The position numbers were made by a program, and so were the translations under genes. Under the pieces are notes generated by a model, which saw only the letters and a program-made list of their open reading frames with translations, ran no database searches and was not told where the DNA came from. A DNA stretch of 36,142 nucleotides, taken from positions 1 through 36,142 of IMG/VR virus record IMGVR_UViG_3300046558_000230. One strand, 5' to 3'. This DNA is from a virus. Below are positions 1 through 7,164 of the stretch, one piece after another (positions within the stretch are counted from its first letter, which is position 1; every line of letters begins with the position of its first letter).

Positions 1-1712
1 CCGTCTACGACGCCCCACCGGAGCAGATGCTCCCCTCCGAGGTGTTCTCCATCCTCAAGCCGCTGTTCTTCGCCGAGGACAAGATCAAGATCGCGCACAA
101 CGCGACCTTCGACCTCATCTCCACGGCGAAGTACTGGGGCGAGATCGCACCCCCGAAGTACTCCGACACCATCGTTTTGCAGTGGTTGTTGGACGAAAAT
201 ATGAAACAGAAGGGCCTCAAGGAACTCGTCAAGCGCTACTACAAGGTCGACTACGACACCGAGAACGTCGGCAAGTGCGTCGAGGCCCACCCCTTCTCCA
301 AGGTCGCCCACTACGCGTACATGGACGCGAAGTACACCTACCTGCTGTGGAAGAAGTTCCAGAAGCGGATCAACGACCAGTCCCTGGTCAACGTCCGGCG
401 CCTGGAAGAGGACGTCCTCGGCGTGCTGCTCGACATGGGCATCACCGGAGCACCGGTCGACGAGCAGGCCATGCGCGAGCTGGTCCGCGACATGTCCGAG
501 CGCCTGGTGGACATCGAAGCGGACATCTACCGCGCAGCGGGCAAGCAGTTCAACCTCAACGCCCCGGCCCAGAAGGCCGAGGTGCTGTACGCACCCAAGA
601 AGGACGGCGGCCAGGGCCTGCGCCCTTCCAAGCCGACCGACGGCGGCAAGAAGAAGCGGGACGCCGGGCAGGAGCTGGAGTGGAAGGACTACTCCACCGA
701 CGCCGACAGCCTGGAAAAGCACGAGAACAACGCGGTCGTCAAGAAGCTGCTGGAGTACGCCGAAGTCAGCAAGCTGCTCGACTACCCGCTGTCCTACCTC
801 GGTATCGAGGACGACCCGAAGAAGCCCTGCCGGATATTCGACGGCCGGATCCACGCCGACTTCGTCCAGTACGGAACGGTGACGGGCCGATTCTCCTGCC
901 GGGAACCAAACCTCCAGAACATCCCCCGTCCGGACACGGAACTCGGTAAGCGAATCCGTGGACTGTTCGTGGCACCGGCCGGATGCAAACTGGTCGTCGC
1001 GGACTACGGACAGATCGAACTCGTGGTGCTCGCGCACTTCATCGGCCGAGGCGATCTGTATAAGGGATTCCACAACGGCGTCGACCCTCATTCGGCCACG
1101 GCTGCCGCGCTGATGGGAATAGACCCGCAGGAATTCGTCCGGCGGGTGAAGGCAGGCGACCGGGAGTGCATCGACTTCCGTCAGGTCGCCAAGGGAATCA
1201 ACTTCGCTGTCGTCTACGGCGCCGGTCCGGACAAGGTCGCCAGCATGGCGAAGATCTCCCTCAAGGACGCCAAGCGCTTCATGGAGATGCACCGGAAGTT
1301 GTTCCCCGAGATCTACCGATTCAAGGAGGAAGTCGTTCGGGTCTGCCGGTCGCGGCGCCCTCCGTACATCCGCACCCTGCTCGGCCGCAAGCGTCGCCTG
1401 CCGCTCATCCTCTCGCAGAACAACGGGCTGCGGATGGGAGCCGAGCGCCAGGCGGTGAACTCCCTGATCCAGGGGAGCGCAGCCGACCTGATCAAGTTGG
1501 CGATGATCCGGCTGAACAACATTCTGCCGGACGAGATCAGGCTGATCCTCTCCGTGCACGACGAACTCGTGGTGCTCGCTCCGGAGGACCGCGCCGAGGA
1601 AGCCGCCGGTCTGGTGAAGGAAGCCATGCTCGGCGAGGACATCCAGAAACTGCTCAAGGTGCCGCTGTCTTCCGACGTGAAGATCGTGGACCGCTGGTCG
1701 GAGGCAAAGTAA
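1..1712 (+). CDS. polA: DNA polymerase I (family A), 5' partial
   Basis: This is the replicative or repair DNA polymerase of the phage. It extends primers with dNTPs and carries a 3'-5' proofreading domain. The reading frame is open from base 3, so the gene starts left of the window and the ATG at 27 is internal. The exonuclease part shows AHNATFDL (near base 95) and YAYMDAKYTY (Exo III type). The polymerase part shows motif A as DYGQIELVVLAHF (from 1002), motif B as RQVAKGINFAVVYG (from 1179), QGSAAD, and motif C as VHDELV (near 1554). Motif A has Val where most family members have Arg after IEL. The stop is followed at once by the next ATG at 1713. Family assignment is very secure; the N-terminal extent is unknown. 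Confidence 0.96.
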   Translation, partial: VYDAPPEQMLPSEVFSILKPLFFAEDKIKIAHNATFDLISTAKYWGEIAPPKYSDTIVLQWLLDENMKQKGLKELVKRYYKVDYDTENVGKCVEAHPFSKVAHYAYMDAKYTYLLWKKFQKRINDQSLVNVRRLEEDVLGVLLDMGITGAPVDEQAMRELVRDMSERLVDIEADIYRAAGKQFNLNAPAQKAEVLYAPKKDGGQGLRPSKPTDGGKKKRDAGQELEWKDYSTDADSLEKHENNAVVKKLLEYAEVSKLLDYPLSYLGIEDDPKKPCRIFDGRIHADFVQYGTVTGRFSCREPNLQNIPRPDTELGKRIRGLFVAPAGCKLVVADYGQIELVVLAHFIGRGDLYKGFHNGVDPHSATAAALMGIDPQEFVRRVKAGDRECIDFRQVAKGINFAVVYGAGPDKVASMAKISLKDAKRFMEMHRKLFPEIYRFKEEVVRVCRSRRPPYIRTLLGRKRRLPLILSQNNGLRMGAERQAVNSLIQGSAADLIKLAMIRLNNILPDEIRLILSVHDELVVLAPEDRAEEAAGLVKEAMLGEDIQKLLKVPLSSDVKIVDRWSEAK

Positions 1713-2177
1713 ATGGGATTCTTCAACCGAAACAAGGGCAAGGACGACGAGGGCGAATTCGGGGAGGAGGAGGAGTCCCAGGTCGACATCTTCACCCCGC
1801 AGATGCTCGTCAAGCGGCTGCTCTGGGACATCGTCCCGTGCCCCGACGTCCCGGGAATGATCCCCCTCATGAAACTGACCCCGGACAGCCCCGACGTCTC
1901 CGAAATGGAGCACCGGGCCAGCCACGAAAGGCTCAACGAGGTCCGGCCGGTCAAGGAAATGCTGGACCTCCTCGTCCCATTGGTTTCCGGCATTACTGCC
2001 TCGGCTATGCTGGTTAACTCCGGTATTTCAGCGGACGAGGAAACGGCCGTCGCTCTCCAGCGGCATCACTCCTCGGTTCTGCGCGCCGGGGTGGTGGCAA
2101 TTCTCGCCAACCTCTTCGACATGGGAATCATCACGTACGCAGAAGGAGTGCAGTTCGGTGAGCAACTTCTGGGCTAA
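1713..2177 (+). CDS. hypothetical protein, acidic N-terminus
   Basis: This 154-residue protein is not recognised. It begins with a short basic stretch (MGFFNRNKGK) followed by a strongly acidic run, then a mostly helical body with hydrophobic segments around residues 85-100 (LVPLVSGITASAML) and 125-135 (VVAILANLF). These are too short and mixed for a confident membrane call. The ATG directly abuts the polA stop codon, so translation is probably coupled to the polymerase gene. Its last 20 bases overlap the next gene. Placement between polymerase and ribonucleotide reductase suggests a replication-linked role, but that is only context. Confidence 0.8.
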   Translation: MGFFNRNKGKDDEGEFGEEEESQVDIFTPQMLVKRLLWDIVPCPDVPGMIPLMKLTPDSPDVSEMEHRASHERLNEVRPVKEMLDLLVPLVSGITASAMLVNSGISADEETAVALQRHHSSVLRAGVVAILANLFDMGIITYAEGVQFGEQLLG

Positions 2178-2613
2178 CAAGTTGGGGGCGGCTGCTCGAC
2201 CGGCCGCCCCGGCCCCGGCCCCGGTGCCGCAGCAGCAACCACAGCAGCCGTCCGGCGCCCCCTGGTGGGCCTCCGGACAGCAGCCCTACCCCACCCCGGC
2301 GCAAGCCCCGCAGACAGTGCCAGAGCAGCCCCAGGGCAAGGCTCCGGCCCGTGCGATGGTCACCAAGCAGGACACCCGCTGCCCCGACTGCCAGGGCGGC
2401 GAGTACTTCAAGCCCATCGGCCAGCCCAACGCCATGGCCCAGTGCTACACGTGCGGATACAACCCGCGCTTCACCCAGAGCACCGCAGGCCTTCCGTCCG
2501 GCAGCACCGGAGACGGACCGGCCACCCCCGCCAAGCAGACCGCCGCTGGCGGCCGAGGCGGACAGAGCAACTACAACCCTGGCGCGTTCATCCGGGCTGA
2601 CGGATCCGTCTGA
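2158..2613 (+). CDS. zinc-ribbon protein with Pro/Gln-rich linker
   Basis: This 151-residue protein has a short N-terminal motif (MSNFWANKLG), a long linker rich in Pro, Ala and Gln (about residues 12-65), and one zinc-ribbon-like module in which CPDC and CYTC pairs are about 20 residues apart (about residues 75-100). The C-terminal tail is Gly/Ala-rich. The layout suggests a small nucleic-acid or protein adaptor with a structural zinc. GTG at 2158 is chosen because AAGGAG at 2143-2148 sits nine bases upstream. It overlaps the preceding gene by 20 bases. The function is unknown. Confidence 0.8.
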   Translation: MSNFWANKLGAAARPAAPAPAPVPQQQPQQPSGAPWWASGQQPYPTPAQAPQTVPEQPQGKAPARAMVTKQDTRCPDCQGGEYFKPIGQPNAMAQCYTCGYNPRFTQSTAGLPSGSTGDGPATPAKQTAAGGRGGQSNYNPGAFIRADGSV

Positions 2614-2633
2614 GCGCCCCCCTTACCTACTGA

Positions 2634-4598
2634 ATGGACTTCCTGGTGACCTCCCTGCTCACTCCGACCGGCGACATCGCCGACCCCTACCGCTCCTTCA
2701 TCGCCAAGTCCCGGTACGCCCGCTGGGACGAGGAGCGCAACCGCCGCGAGACCTGGACCGAGACCGTCGACCGCTACATCGACTTCATGCTCGGCCAGTT
2801 GAAGAACAAGCACGACTACACCCCCGAGCAGGGGGTCGTCGAAGCCGTCCGTCAGGCCGTCCTCGACCACGAGGTCATGCCGTCCATGCGCGCGGTGATG
2901 ACGGCCGGTGCCGCCCTGGACCGCTCGAACATCGCGGGCTTCAACTGTTCCTACCTCCCGCTCCAGGACCCGCGCGCCCTGGACGAACTCCTCTACATCC
3001 TCATGAACGGCACGGGCGTGGGTTACTCCGTCGAGCGCCGGTACACCGACCAACTGCCCGCCGTCCCCGAGGTCATCGAGTTCGAGGAGCGCGAGTACAT
3101 CCCCGTCGAGGACTCCAAGGAGGGCTGGGCGCTGGCCTTCCGGGCGCTGCTGACCAACCTCTGGAGCGGCAAGCGCGTCGCCTGGGACCTGTCCAAGGTG
3201 CGCCCGGCCGGGGCCCGACTTCATACCTTCGGAGGGCGAGCCTCCGGCCCGGGTCCGCTGGAGGACCTCTTCCAGTTCACCGTCGACATGTTCGAGGGCG
3301 CCAAGGGCCGACAGTTCCGCCCGATCGAGGTCCACGACATCGCCTGCAAGATCGCCTCCGTCGTGGTGGTCGGCGGCGTCCGCCGGTCCGCGATGATCTC
3401 CCTGTCCGACCTGGACGACCAGGAGATGGCGCAGGCCAAGTCGGGCGAATGGTGGAAGGACCACGGCTACCGCGCCCTCGCCAACAACTCCGCCGTCTAC
3501 GACGACGGCCTGCGCTACGAGGACTTCAACAAGGAGTGGGCGTCGCTGGTGGCGTCCGGCTCCGGCGAGCGCGGCATCTTCCACCGTGGTGCAGCCCAGC
3601 GGCAGGCCGCGAAGTACGGGCACCGCTCGGCCGACACCGACTACGGGACCAACCCGTGCTCGGAGATCATTCTCCGGCCGTTCTCCTTCTGCAACCTCTC
3701 CGAGGTCGTCGTCCGGCCGCAGGACACCGTGGAGGACCTGGAGCGCAAGGTCGCCCTCGCAGCCACCCTGGGCACCTGGCAGAGCACGCTGACGGACTAC
3801 CCGTACCTGCGTGATGAGTGGCGCAAGAACGCGGAGGAGGAGCGGCTGCTCGGTGTCTCCCTCACCGGAGTGTTCGGCAACCAGATCACCAACGGCAGCA
3901 AGGGTGACGGGCTCACCGCCCTCGCGCTGACCGACCTGCGCCTGACGGCCCGCATCGCCAACGAGACCGAGGCCCGGCGCATCGGCATCCCGTCCTCGGA
4001 TGCGATCACCTGCGTGAAGCCCTCCGGCACCGTCTCGCAGTTGGTGGACTGCGAGTCCGGGCTTCATACCAAGCACGCCCGCTTCTACAAGCGGCGCGTG
4101 CGGGTGGACAAGAAGGACCCCATCGCGTTCGTTCTGATCGACGCCGGGATCCCTCACGAGGAGGACTCCTACAACTCCGCCGCGTGGGTGTTCACCTTCG
4201 TCCAGCGGGCCGGGGAGGACGCTCTGGTGCGTGAGGACGTCTCGGCGATCGAGCACCTGGAGATCTGGCTGGCGTACCAGCGGTACTGGTGCGAGCACAA
4301 GCCGTCGGTGACGATCTCCGTGCGCGAGCACGAGTGGGACGAGGTCGGCGAGTGGGTCTGGAAGCACCTGGACGAGATCTCCGGCGTCTCCTTCCTCCCC
4401 TTCAGCGACCACACCTACGTGCAGGCTCCGTACGAGGAGGTCACGCAGGAGGAGTACGAGGCGCTGGCCGCCCAGGAGTACCGCGTCGAGTGGTCGGACC
4501 TGGCCTTCTACGAGACCTACGACCAGACCGTGGGCTCCCAGGAACTGGCGTGCTCGGCGGCCGGTGGCTGTGAGGTCGTCGACCTGGTGAGTAACTGA
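2634..4598 (+). CDS. nrdJ: adenosylcobalamin-dependent ribonucleotide reductase (class II)
   Basis: This enzyme reduces ribonucleotides to deoxyribonucleotides using vitamin B12 coenzyme, supplying precursors for phage DNA synthesis without oxygen-dependent radical chemistry. The 654-residue protein carries the expected cysteines. C105 in NIAGFNCSY and C353 in CNLSEV would form the active-site disulfide. C342 in NPCSEI would be the thiyl-radical site, with the family's 11-residue spacing to C353. C640 and C646 near the C-terminus would be the redox shuttle pair. PSGTVSQLVDCESGLH corresponds to the phosphate/substrate loop region. No Shine-Dalgarno is visible before ATG 2634; GTG 2646 is an alternative start. 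Two CTTCATACC repeats lie inside it (3219 and 4062). The stop overlaps the next ATG. Confidence 0.95.
   Translation: MDFLVTSLLTPTGDIADPYRSFIAKSRYARWDEERNRRETWTETVDRYIDFMLGQLKNKHDYTPEQGVVEAVRQAVLDHEVMPSMRAVMTAGAALDRSNIAGFNCSYLPLQDPRALDELLYILMNGTGVGYSVERRYTDQLPAVPEVIEFEEREYIPVEDSKEGWALAFRALLTNLWSGKRVAWDLSKVRPAGARLHTFGGRASGPGPLEDLFQFTVDMFEGAKGRQFRPIEVHDIACKIASVVVVGGVRRSAMISLSDLDDQEMAQAKSGEWWKDHGYRALANNSAVYDDGLRYEDFNKEWASLVASGSGERGIFHRGAAQRQAAKYGHRSADTDYGTNPCSEIILRPFSFCNLSEVVVRPQDTVEDLERKVALAATLGTWQSTLTDYPYLRDEWRKNAEEERLLGVSLTGVFGNQITNGSKGDGLTALALTDLRLTARIANETEARRIGIPSSDAITCVKPSGTVSQLVDCESGLHTKHARFYKRRVRVDKKDPIAFVLIDAGIPHEEDSYNSAAWVFTFVQRAGEDALVREDVSAIEHLEIWLAYQRYWCEHKPSVTISVREHEWDEVGEWVWKHLDEISGVSFLPFSDHTYVQAPYEEVTQEEYEALAAQEYRVEWSDLAFYETYDQTVGSQELACSAAGGCEVVDLVSN
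3219..3227 (+). repeat. CTTCATACC in-frame 9-mer, copy 1
   Basis: Encodes L196-H-T in NrdJ, in the context RLHTFGG. Together with copy 3 it shares a longer match, CGACTTCATACCT followed by CGG and GG. Confidence 0.9.
4062..4070 (+). repeat. CTTCATACC in-frame 9-mer, copy 2
   Basis: Second copy in nrdJ, encoding LHT in the context ESGLHTKHA, the conserved loop where class II reductases usually have S-G-I/L-H. Confidence 0.9.
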
Positions 4599-4981
4599 TG
4601 TACGAGTACAACGCGGTCGTCACCGACGTGCACGACGGCGACACGGTGACGGTGAACCTGGACCTCGGCGTCGACACCTGGAAACACGACTTCCACATCC
4701 GGCTGCACGGCGGCAACGCCCGCGAGTTGAAGGAGCCGGGAGGCAAGGAGGCGCGAGCGAACCTGTCCGCTCTCCTGCCGGTGGGCAGTCAGGTGGTTGT
4801 CCGCTCGCACAAGGTGGGCCGTGACGTCGACCCGGACAAGTTCGGCGGCCGGTACCTCGCGACCATCATCCTGCGGGACGGTCGGGACGTGGTCTCCCAC
4901 CTCATCGAGCAGCAGTGGCTGGCCCCATGGGACGGCAACGGGCCGAAGCCTCTGCCGCCGTGGCCTCGGCAAATTCCCTGA
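4598..4981 (+). CDS. staphylococcal nuclease-like (SNase/TNase) protein
   Basis: This 127-residue protein resembles the thermonuclease OB-fold domain, a calcium-dependent nuclease of DNA and RNA. Seen directly are the DGDTV turn (about residues 12-16), the strand FHIRLHGGNAREL, whose Arg and Glu match the catalytic Arg35/Glu43 positions, and DKFGGRYLATIIL, matching the region of catalytic Arg87. There is no signal peptide, so it should act inside the cell, perhaps in host DNA degradation or nucleotide salvage. It follows nrdJ with an overlapping TGATG and no Shine-Dalgarno, suggesting coupled translation. An inactive structural SNase domain cannot be excluded because the second Arg is displaced by GG. 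Confidence 0.82.
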   Translation: MYEYNAVVTDVHDGDTVTVNLDLGVDTWKHDFHIRLHGGNARELKEPGGKEARANLSALLPVGSQVVVRSHKVGRDVDPDKFGGRYLATIILRDGRDVVSHLIEQQWLAPWDGNGPKPLPPWPRQIP

Positions 4982-5012
4982 AGATCTTCGTCTGACTAGT
5001 TGATACATGAGT

Positions 5013-5057
5013 GGACCGGTAGTTCCTTCACCGATATGGTATTGGAACTACCGGTTC
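5013..5057 (+). promoter_or_regulatory. long inverted repeat upstream of recA
   Basis: A perfect 12-base inverted repeat, ACCGGTAGTTCC (5015-5026) and GGAACTACCGGT (5044-5055), extends by a G:U and a G:C pair to 5013 and 5057, with a 17-base loop. It is followed by TTCTTCGTT and a second small hairpin (5064-5076, CTTCG loop). It could be a terminator after the SNase gene, a processing site or part of recA leader control. The T-tract is imperfect, so termination is unproven. Confidence 0.7.
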
Positions 5058-5099
5058 TTCGTTACCGCTTCGCGGTTATCGGATCAGGAGTAACACCAC

Positions 5100-5132
5100 A
5101 TGCGACTTCATACCTACGGGGGCCCCTGTTGA
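5100..5132 (+). CDS. ten-codon upstream reading frame before recA
   Basis: ATG at 5100 has the best ribosome binding site in this stretch (AGGAG at 5086-5090, nine-base spacing) and encodes MRLHTYGGPC before TGA at 5130-5132. That TGA overlaps a TTG (5129) in the recA frame. It contains a CTTCATACC copy in the usual Leu-His-Thr phase. Two readings are possible. It may be a leader peptide coupled to recA. Alternatively, a -1 shift on GGGCCCC (5120-5126, X-XXY-YYZ in this frame) would extend it into RecA as MRLHTYGGPLLSVNKE. A sequencing indel in the G/C run would look the same. Confidence 0.5.
   Translation: MRLHTYGGPC
5106..5114 (+). repeat. CTTCATACC in-frame 9-mer, copy 3
   Basis: Codons 3-5 of the ten-codon frame upstream of recA. 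This copy lies outside any long conserved protein, yet keeps the same codon phase as the others. Confidence 0.9.
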
Positions 5133-6313
5133 GCGTGAACAAGGAAGCCCTCGCCCTCCTCGCAAAGATCAACAAGACCCACCCGGGCGCCGTCTGCTTC
5201 GCCTCCGAGATGCGCGTCGCCAAGCGCTTCACCTCCGGCTCCCTCTCCCTGGACATCGCCCTCGGCGGAGGCTGGCCGGGCAACCAGTGGGTCGAGGTCA
5301 TCGGCCGCGAGTCCCACGGCAAGACCTTCATCGTCTACAAGACGCTGGCCGCCAACCAGAAGAAGGACCCCAACTTCACCTGCTTGTGGATCGCCGCCGA
5401 GCACTACGACACCGACCAGGCCGAGGCCCTCGGCGTCGACAACGACCGCGTGATCGTCGTCCCCACCCAGGCCATGGAGTTCGCCTACCAGACCATGCTC
5501 GACTTCGCGACGTCCCGCTCCGTCGACATGATCGTCCTCGACTCCTACCCGGCGCTCATCCCGGACGAGGAGTCCGAGAAGGACATGGACGAGGCCACCA
5601 TGGCCCTCGGCGCACGCCTCACCGGCAAGTTCTTCCGCAAGTCCGGCGCGGCGACGAAGCGCAGCATGACCGACCCCGACGACCGCCCGCTGCTCGGCAT
5701 CGTCATCAACCAGTACCGCGACGCCATCGGCAAGTTCTCCCCGCACGGCACGCCGACCACGACCCCCGGCGGAAACGCCAAGAACTACGCGTTCTACACC
5801 CGGGTGGAAGTCCGGCGCGACGAATGGATTCAGGAAGCCCGGCCCGGAAAGGGCAAGGTCAACGTCGGCCAGGTCATCAAGGTAAAGACCATCAAGAACA
5901 AGTCGGCGGCCCCCCAGCAGATCGCCACGATCGACGCCTACTTCCGTTCCGCCCCGTACCTGAATTTCGTCCGTGGTGACTTCGACACCACGAAGGAAAT
6001 CATGATCATGGGGATCCTCTTCGACGTCATCAAGCGCAAGGGCGCTTACTACGAGATCGACAACGGCGAATACGACGACAAGGGAAAGCCCGTCCTTCGC
6101 TGGCACAGCAAGGAAAACACCCTCGCCGCCATTCGCGAGGACCTGGACCTCCAGGAATTCCTGTACGAGAAGGTGCTCGCCGCTTCTCTCCACGCCGACG
6201 AGCGCTCCATTTCCGAGGAGGACCTGGAGGCCGCCGAGAATTCCGGCACCAAGAAGGTCAGCCGACGGCCGAAGCCGGAAGAGGCCGACGGGCTTCATAC
6301 CCAGGCCGCCTGA
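5129..6313 (+). CDS. recA: RecA-like recombinase
   Basis: This ATP-dependent strand-exchange protein supports recombination, repair and recombination-dependent replication. Numbered from GTG 5135 (392 residues), Walker A is GRESHGKT at 57-64, Walker B ends in VLDSYPAL, and the L2/DNA-binding region is seen as NQYRDAIG followed by GTPTTTPGGNAKNYAFYTR. Length and domain order suit RecA, with a longer acidic C-terminal tail ending GLHTQAA. The open frame runs back to 5000, but that extension crosses the hairpin and has no binding site. TTG 5129 or GTG 5135 are the ordinary starts (GGGGG at 5118-5122). A start at ATG 5100 with a -1 frameshift is also possible. A CTTCATACC copy lies six codons before the stop. 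Confidence 0.93.
   Translation: MSVNKEALALLAKINKTHPGAVCFASEMRVAKRFTSGSLSLDIALGGGWPGNQWVEVIGRESHGKTFIVYKTLAANQKKDPNFTCLWIAAEHYDTDQAEALGVDNDRVIVVPTQAMEFAYQTMLDFATSRSVDMIVLDSYPALIPDEESEKDMDEATMALGARLTGKFFRKSGAATKRSMTDPDDRPLLGIVINQYRDAIGKFSPHGTPTTTPGGNAKNYAFYTRVEVRRDEWIQEARPGKGKVNVGQVIKVKTIKNKSAAPQQIATIDAYFRSAPYLNFVRGDFDTTKEIMIMGILFDVIKRKGAYYEIDNGEYDDKGKPVLRWHSKENTLAAIREDLDLQEFLYEKVLAASLHADERSISEEDLEAAENSGTKKVSRRPKPEEADGLHTQAA
6293..6301 (+). repeat. CTTCATACC in-frame 9-mer, copy 4
   Basis: Encodes LHT in the extreme C-terminal tail of RecA (GLHTQAA then stop), outside the conserved fold. Confidence 0.9.
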
Positions 6314-6525
6314 TGGTGGCCGTGCTCTCCTCGCTGCTGGTCGTAGCAGCCGTTTACATCCTGGTCCTCGGCGTCCGGTACTCCCGGCGCCAGGACCGGT
6401 CCCACGAGAAGTTCACGCTTATCGCCACACTCCTGGAGGCCTCTTATGGCGGACATGTTGAAGAAGAGCCAGAGGCAGGAGCGGCGGGGAGCGCAACTCC
6501 TCGGCGGGACGGTGAACGCAGGTAG
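6313..6525 (+). CDS. small single-pass membrane protein
   Basis: This 70-residue protein starts at an ATG that overlaps the recA stop (TGATG). Residues 2-21 (VAVLSSLLVVAAVYILVLGV) form a clear transmembrane helix, followed by a basic, then acidic cytoplasmic tail. The family is not recognised. Its last 80 bases overlap the following nuclease gene in another frame, so only the first half is free to vary independently. The hydrophobic start, coupled initiation and G/C-biased third positions support it as real. Confidence 0.65.
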   Translation: MVAVLSSLLVVAAVYILVLGVRYSRRQDRSHEKFTLIATLLEASYGGHVEEEPEAGAAGSATPRRDGERR

Positions 6526-6790
6526 CGGCAACGGTTGGGTGCGAAAGAACGACGTCCGCACCCCGGATTACTCGATCGAGTACAAGGTCACCAGTAAGGG
6601 CTCGTACTCGCTCAAGGAAAAGGAACTGATCACCGCAGAGAAGCAAGCCCTGGTCGACGGCAGGGAAATGCTCTTCGGGACTCAGATGTCCGGTGGAAGA
6701 AACTGGATCACGATGTCCGAAGAGACTTTCCTGGCGCTTCATACCTTGGCGCATCCGGAAATGGACGCCGAGGAGATACTGCCGTGGTAA
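6446..6790 (+). CDS. PD-(D/E)XK nuclease, Holliday junction resolvase-like
   Basis: This 114-residue protein has the layout of small phage Holliday junction resolvases. GTVNAGSGNGWVRKND (about 21-36) leads to D36, then IEYK with E45 and K47, matching the D...ExK catalytic core, followed by SYSL and an alpha-helical segment. It would cleave branched DNA intermediates formed with RecA, two genes upstream. ATG 6446 is supported by GGAGG at 6436-6440. The stop TAA overlaps the WhiB ATG (TAATG). A CTTCATACC copy lies at 6737. The nuclease fold is confident; junction specificity is inferred. Confidence 0.8.
   Translation: MADMLKKSQRQERRGAQLLGGTVNAGSGNGWVRKNDVRTPDYSIEYKVTSKGSYSLKEKELITAEKQALVDGREMLFGTQMSGGRNWITMSEETFLALHTLAHPEMDAEEILPW
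6737..6745 (+). repeat. CTTCATACC in-frame 9-mer, copy 5
   Basis: Encodes LHT in the context LALHTLAHP near the C-terminus of the resolvase-like nuclease. Its flanks, GCG before and TTG after, are identical to copy 6 in the unrelated RNA ligase. Confidence 0.9.
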
Positions 6791-7164
6791 TGCACCTCCG
6801 ACTGAATGCCCCTGAATGGGATGGTGGAGGTAATCCTGAAAAGGAAGCCTCGTGCCGCAAGTTCCGGCCGACGCGGGAGCACGACGACTTCTTCGGGGAC
6901 GGTAACGGGAGCGAGACCCAGGCCAAGCACATCTGCAATGGCACCTATACCGAAAGGGTCTGCCCCCTCCGGGAACAGTGTCTGGAATTCGCGCTCGTCA
7001 ACAACGAGCACTACGGAATCTGGGGCGGCCTCACCGTCCTTGAGCGGGCCTACATCCGGAGGTTCGTGCCCAAGAACGAGTGGAGTTTCGACCGTGCCCC
7101 GAGCAAAGAAACCCTTGAAGCCATCTGGCCGGATCGCGTCGCTGGCGGAGACGAAGAAGAGTAA
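6790..7164 (+). CDS. whiB: WhiB-family [4Fe-4S] transcription regulator
   Basis: Wbl proteins are actinobacterial iron-sulfur regulators that bind the primary sigma factor. This 124-residue copy has C22, DDFF, then C49, C58 and C64, with CPLREQCLEFAL followed by the GIWGG turn (about 76-80) and ERAYIRRF. Family members normally space the middle cysteines as C-x2-C-x5-C. Here the first gap is eight residues (C-x8-C-x5-C), an insertion in the cluster loop. ATG 6790 overlaps the preceding stop; GTG 6784 is an in-frame alternative. The C-terminus is acidic rather than basic, so direct DNA binding is doubtful. It may act on host sigma factor or compete with host Wbl proteins. Confidence 0.9.
   Translation: MHLRLNAPEWDGGGNPEKEASCRKFRPTREHDDFFGDGNGSETQAKHICNGTYTERVCPLREQCLEFALVNNEHYGIWGGLTVLERAYIRRFVPKNEWSFDRAPSKETLEAIWPDRVAGGDEEE

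Noticed and set aside
2351-3814. 487-codon + strand frame overlapping the zinc-ribbon and nrdJ genes
   Set aside because: Arg/Pro/Ala-rich shadow frame displaced by one base from the real genes.
2571-4412. 613-codon minus-strand open frame opposite nrdJ
   Set aside because: It is the antisense shadow of a strongly GC3-biased gene; composition (Val/Gly/Asp/Leu/Arg-rich, low complexity) is typical of such shadows and the + strand product is an unambiguous class II reductase.
5000-5128. N-terminal extension of RecA from ATG/TTG positions near 5000
   Set aside because: The extension crosses the inverted repeat, lacks a ribosome binding site and has no RecA-like sequence.
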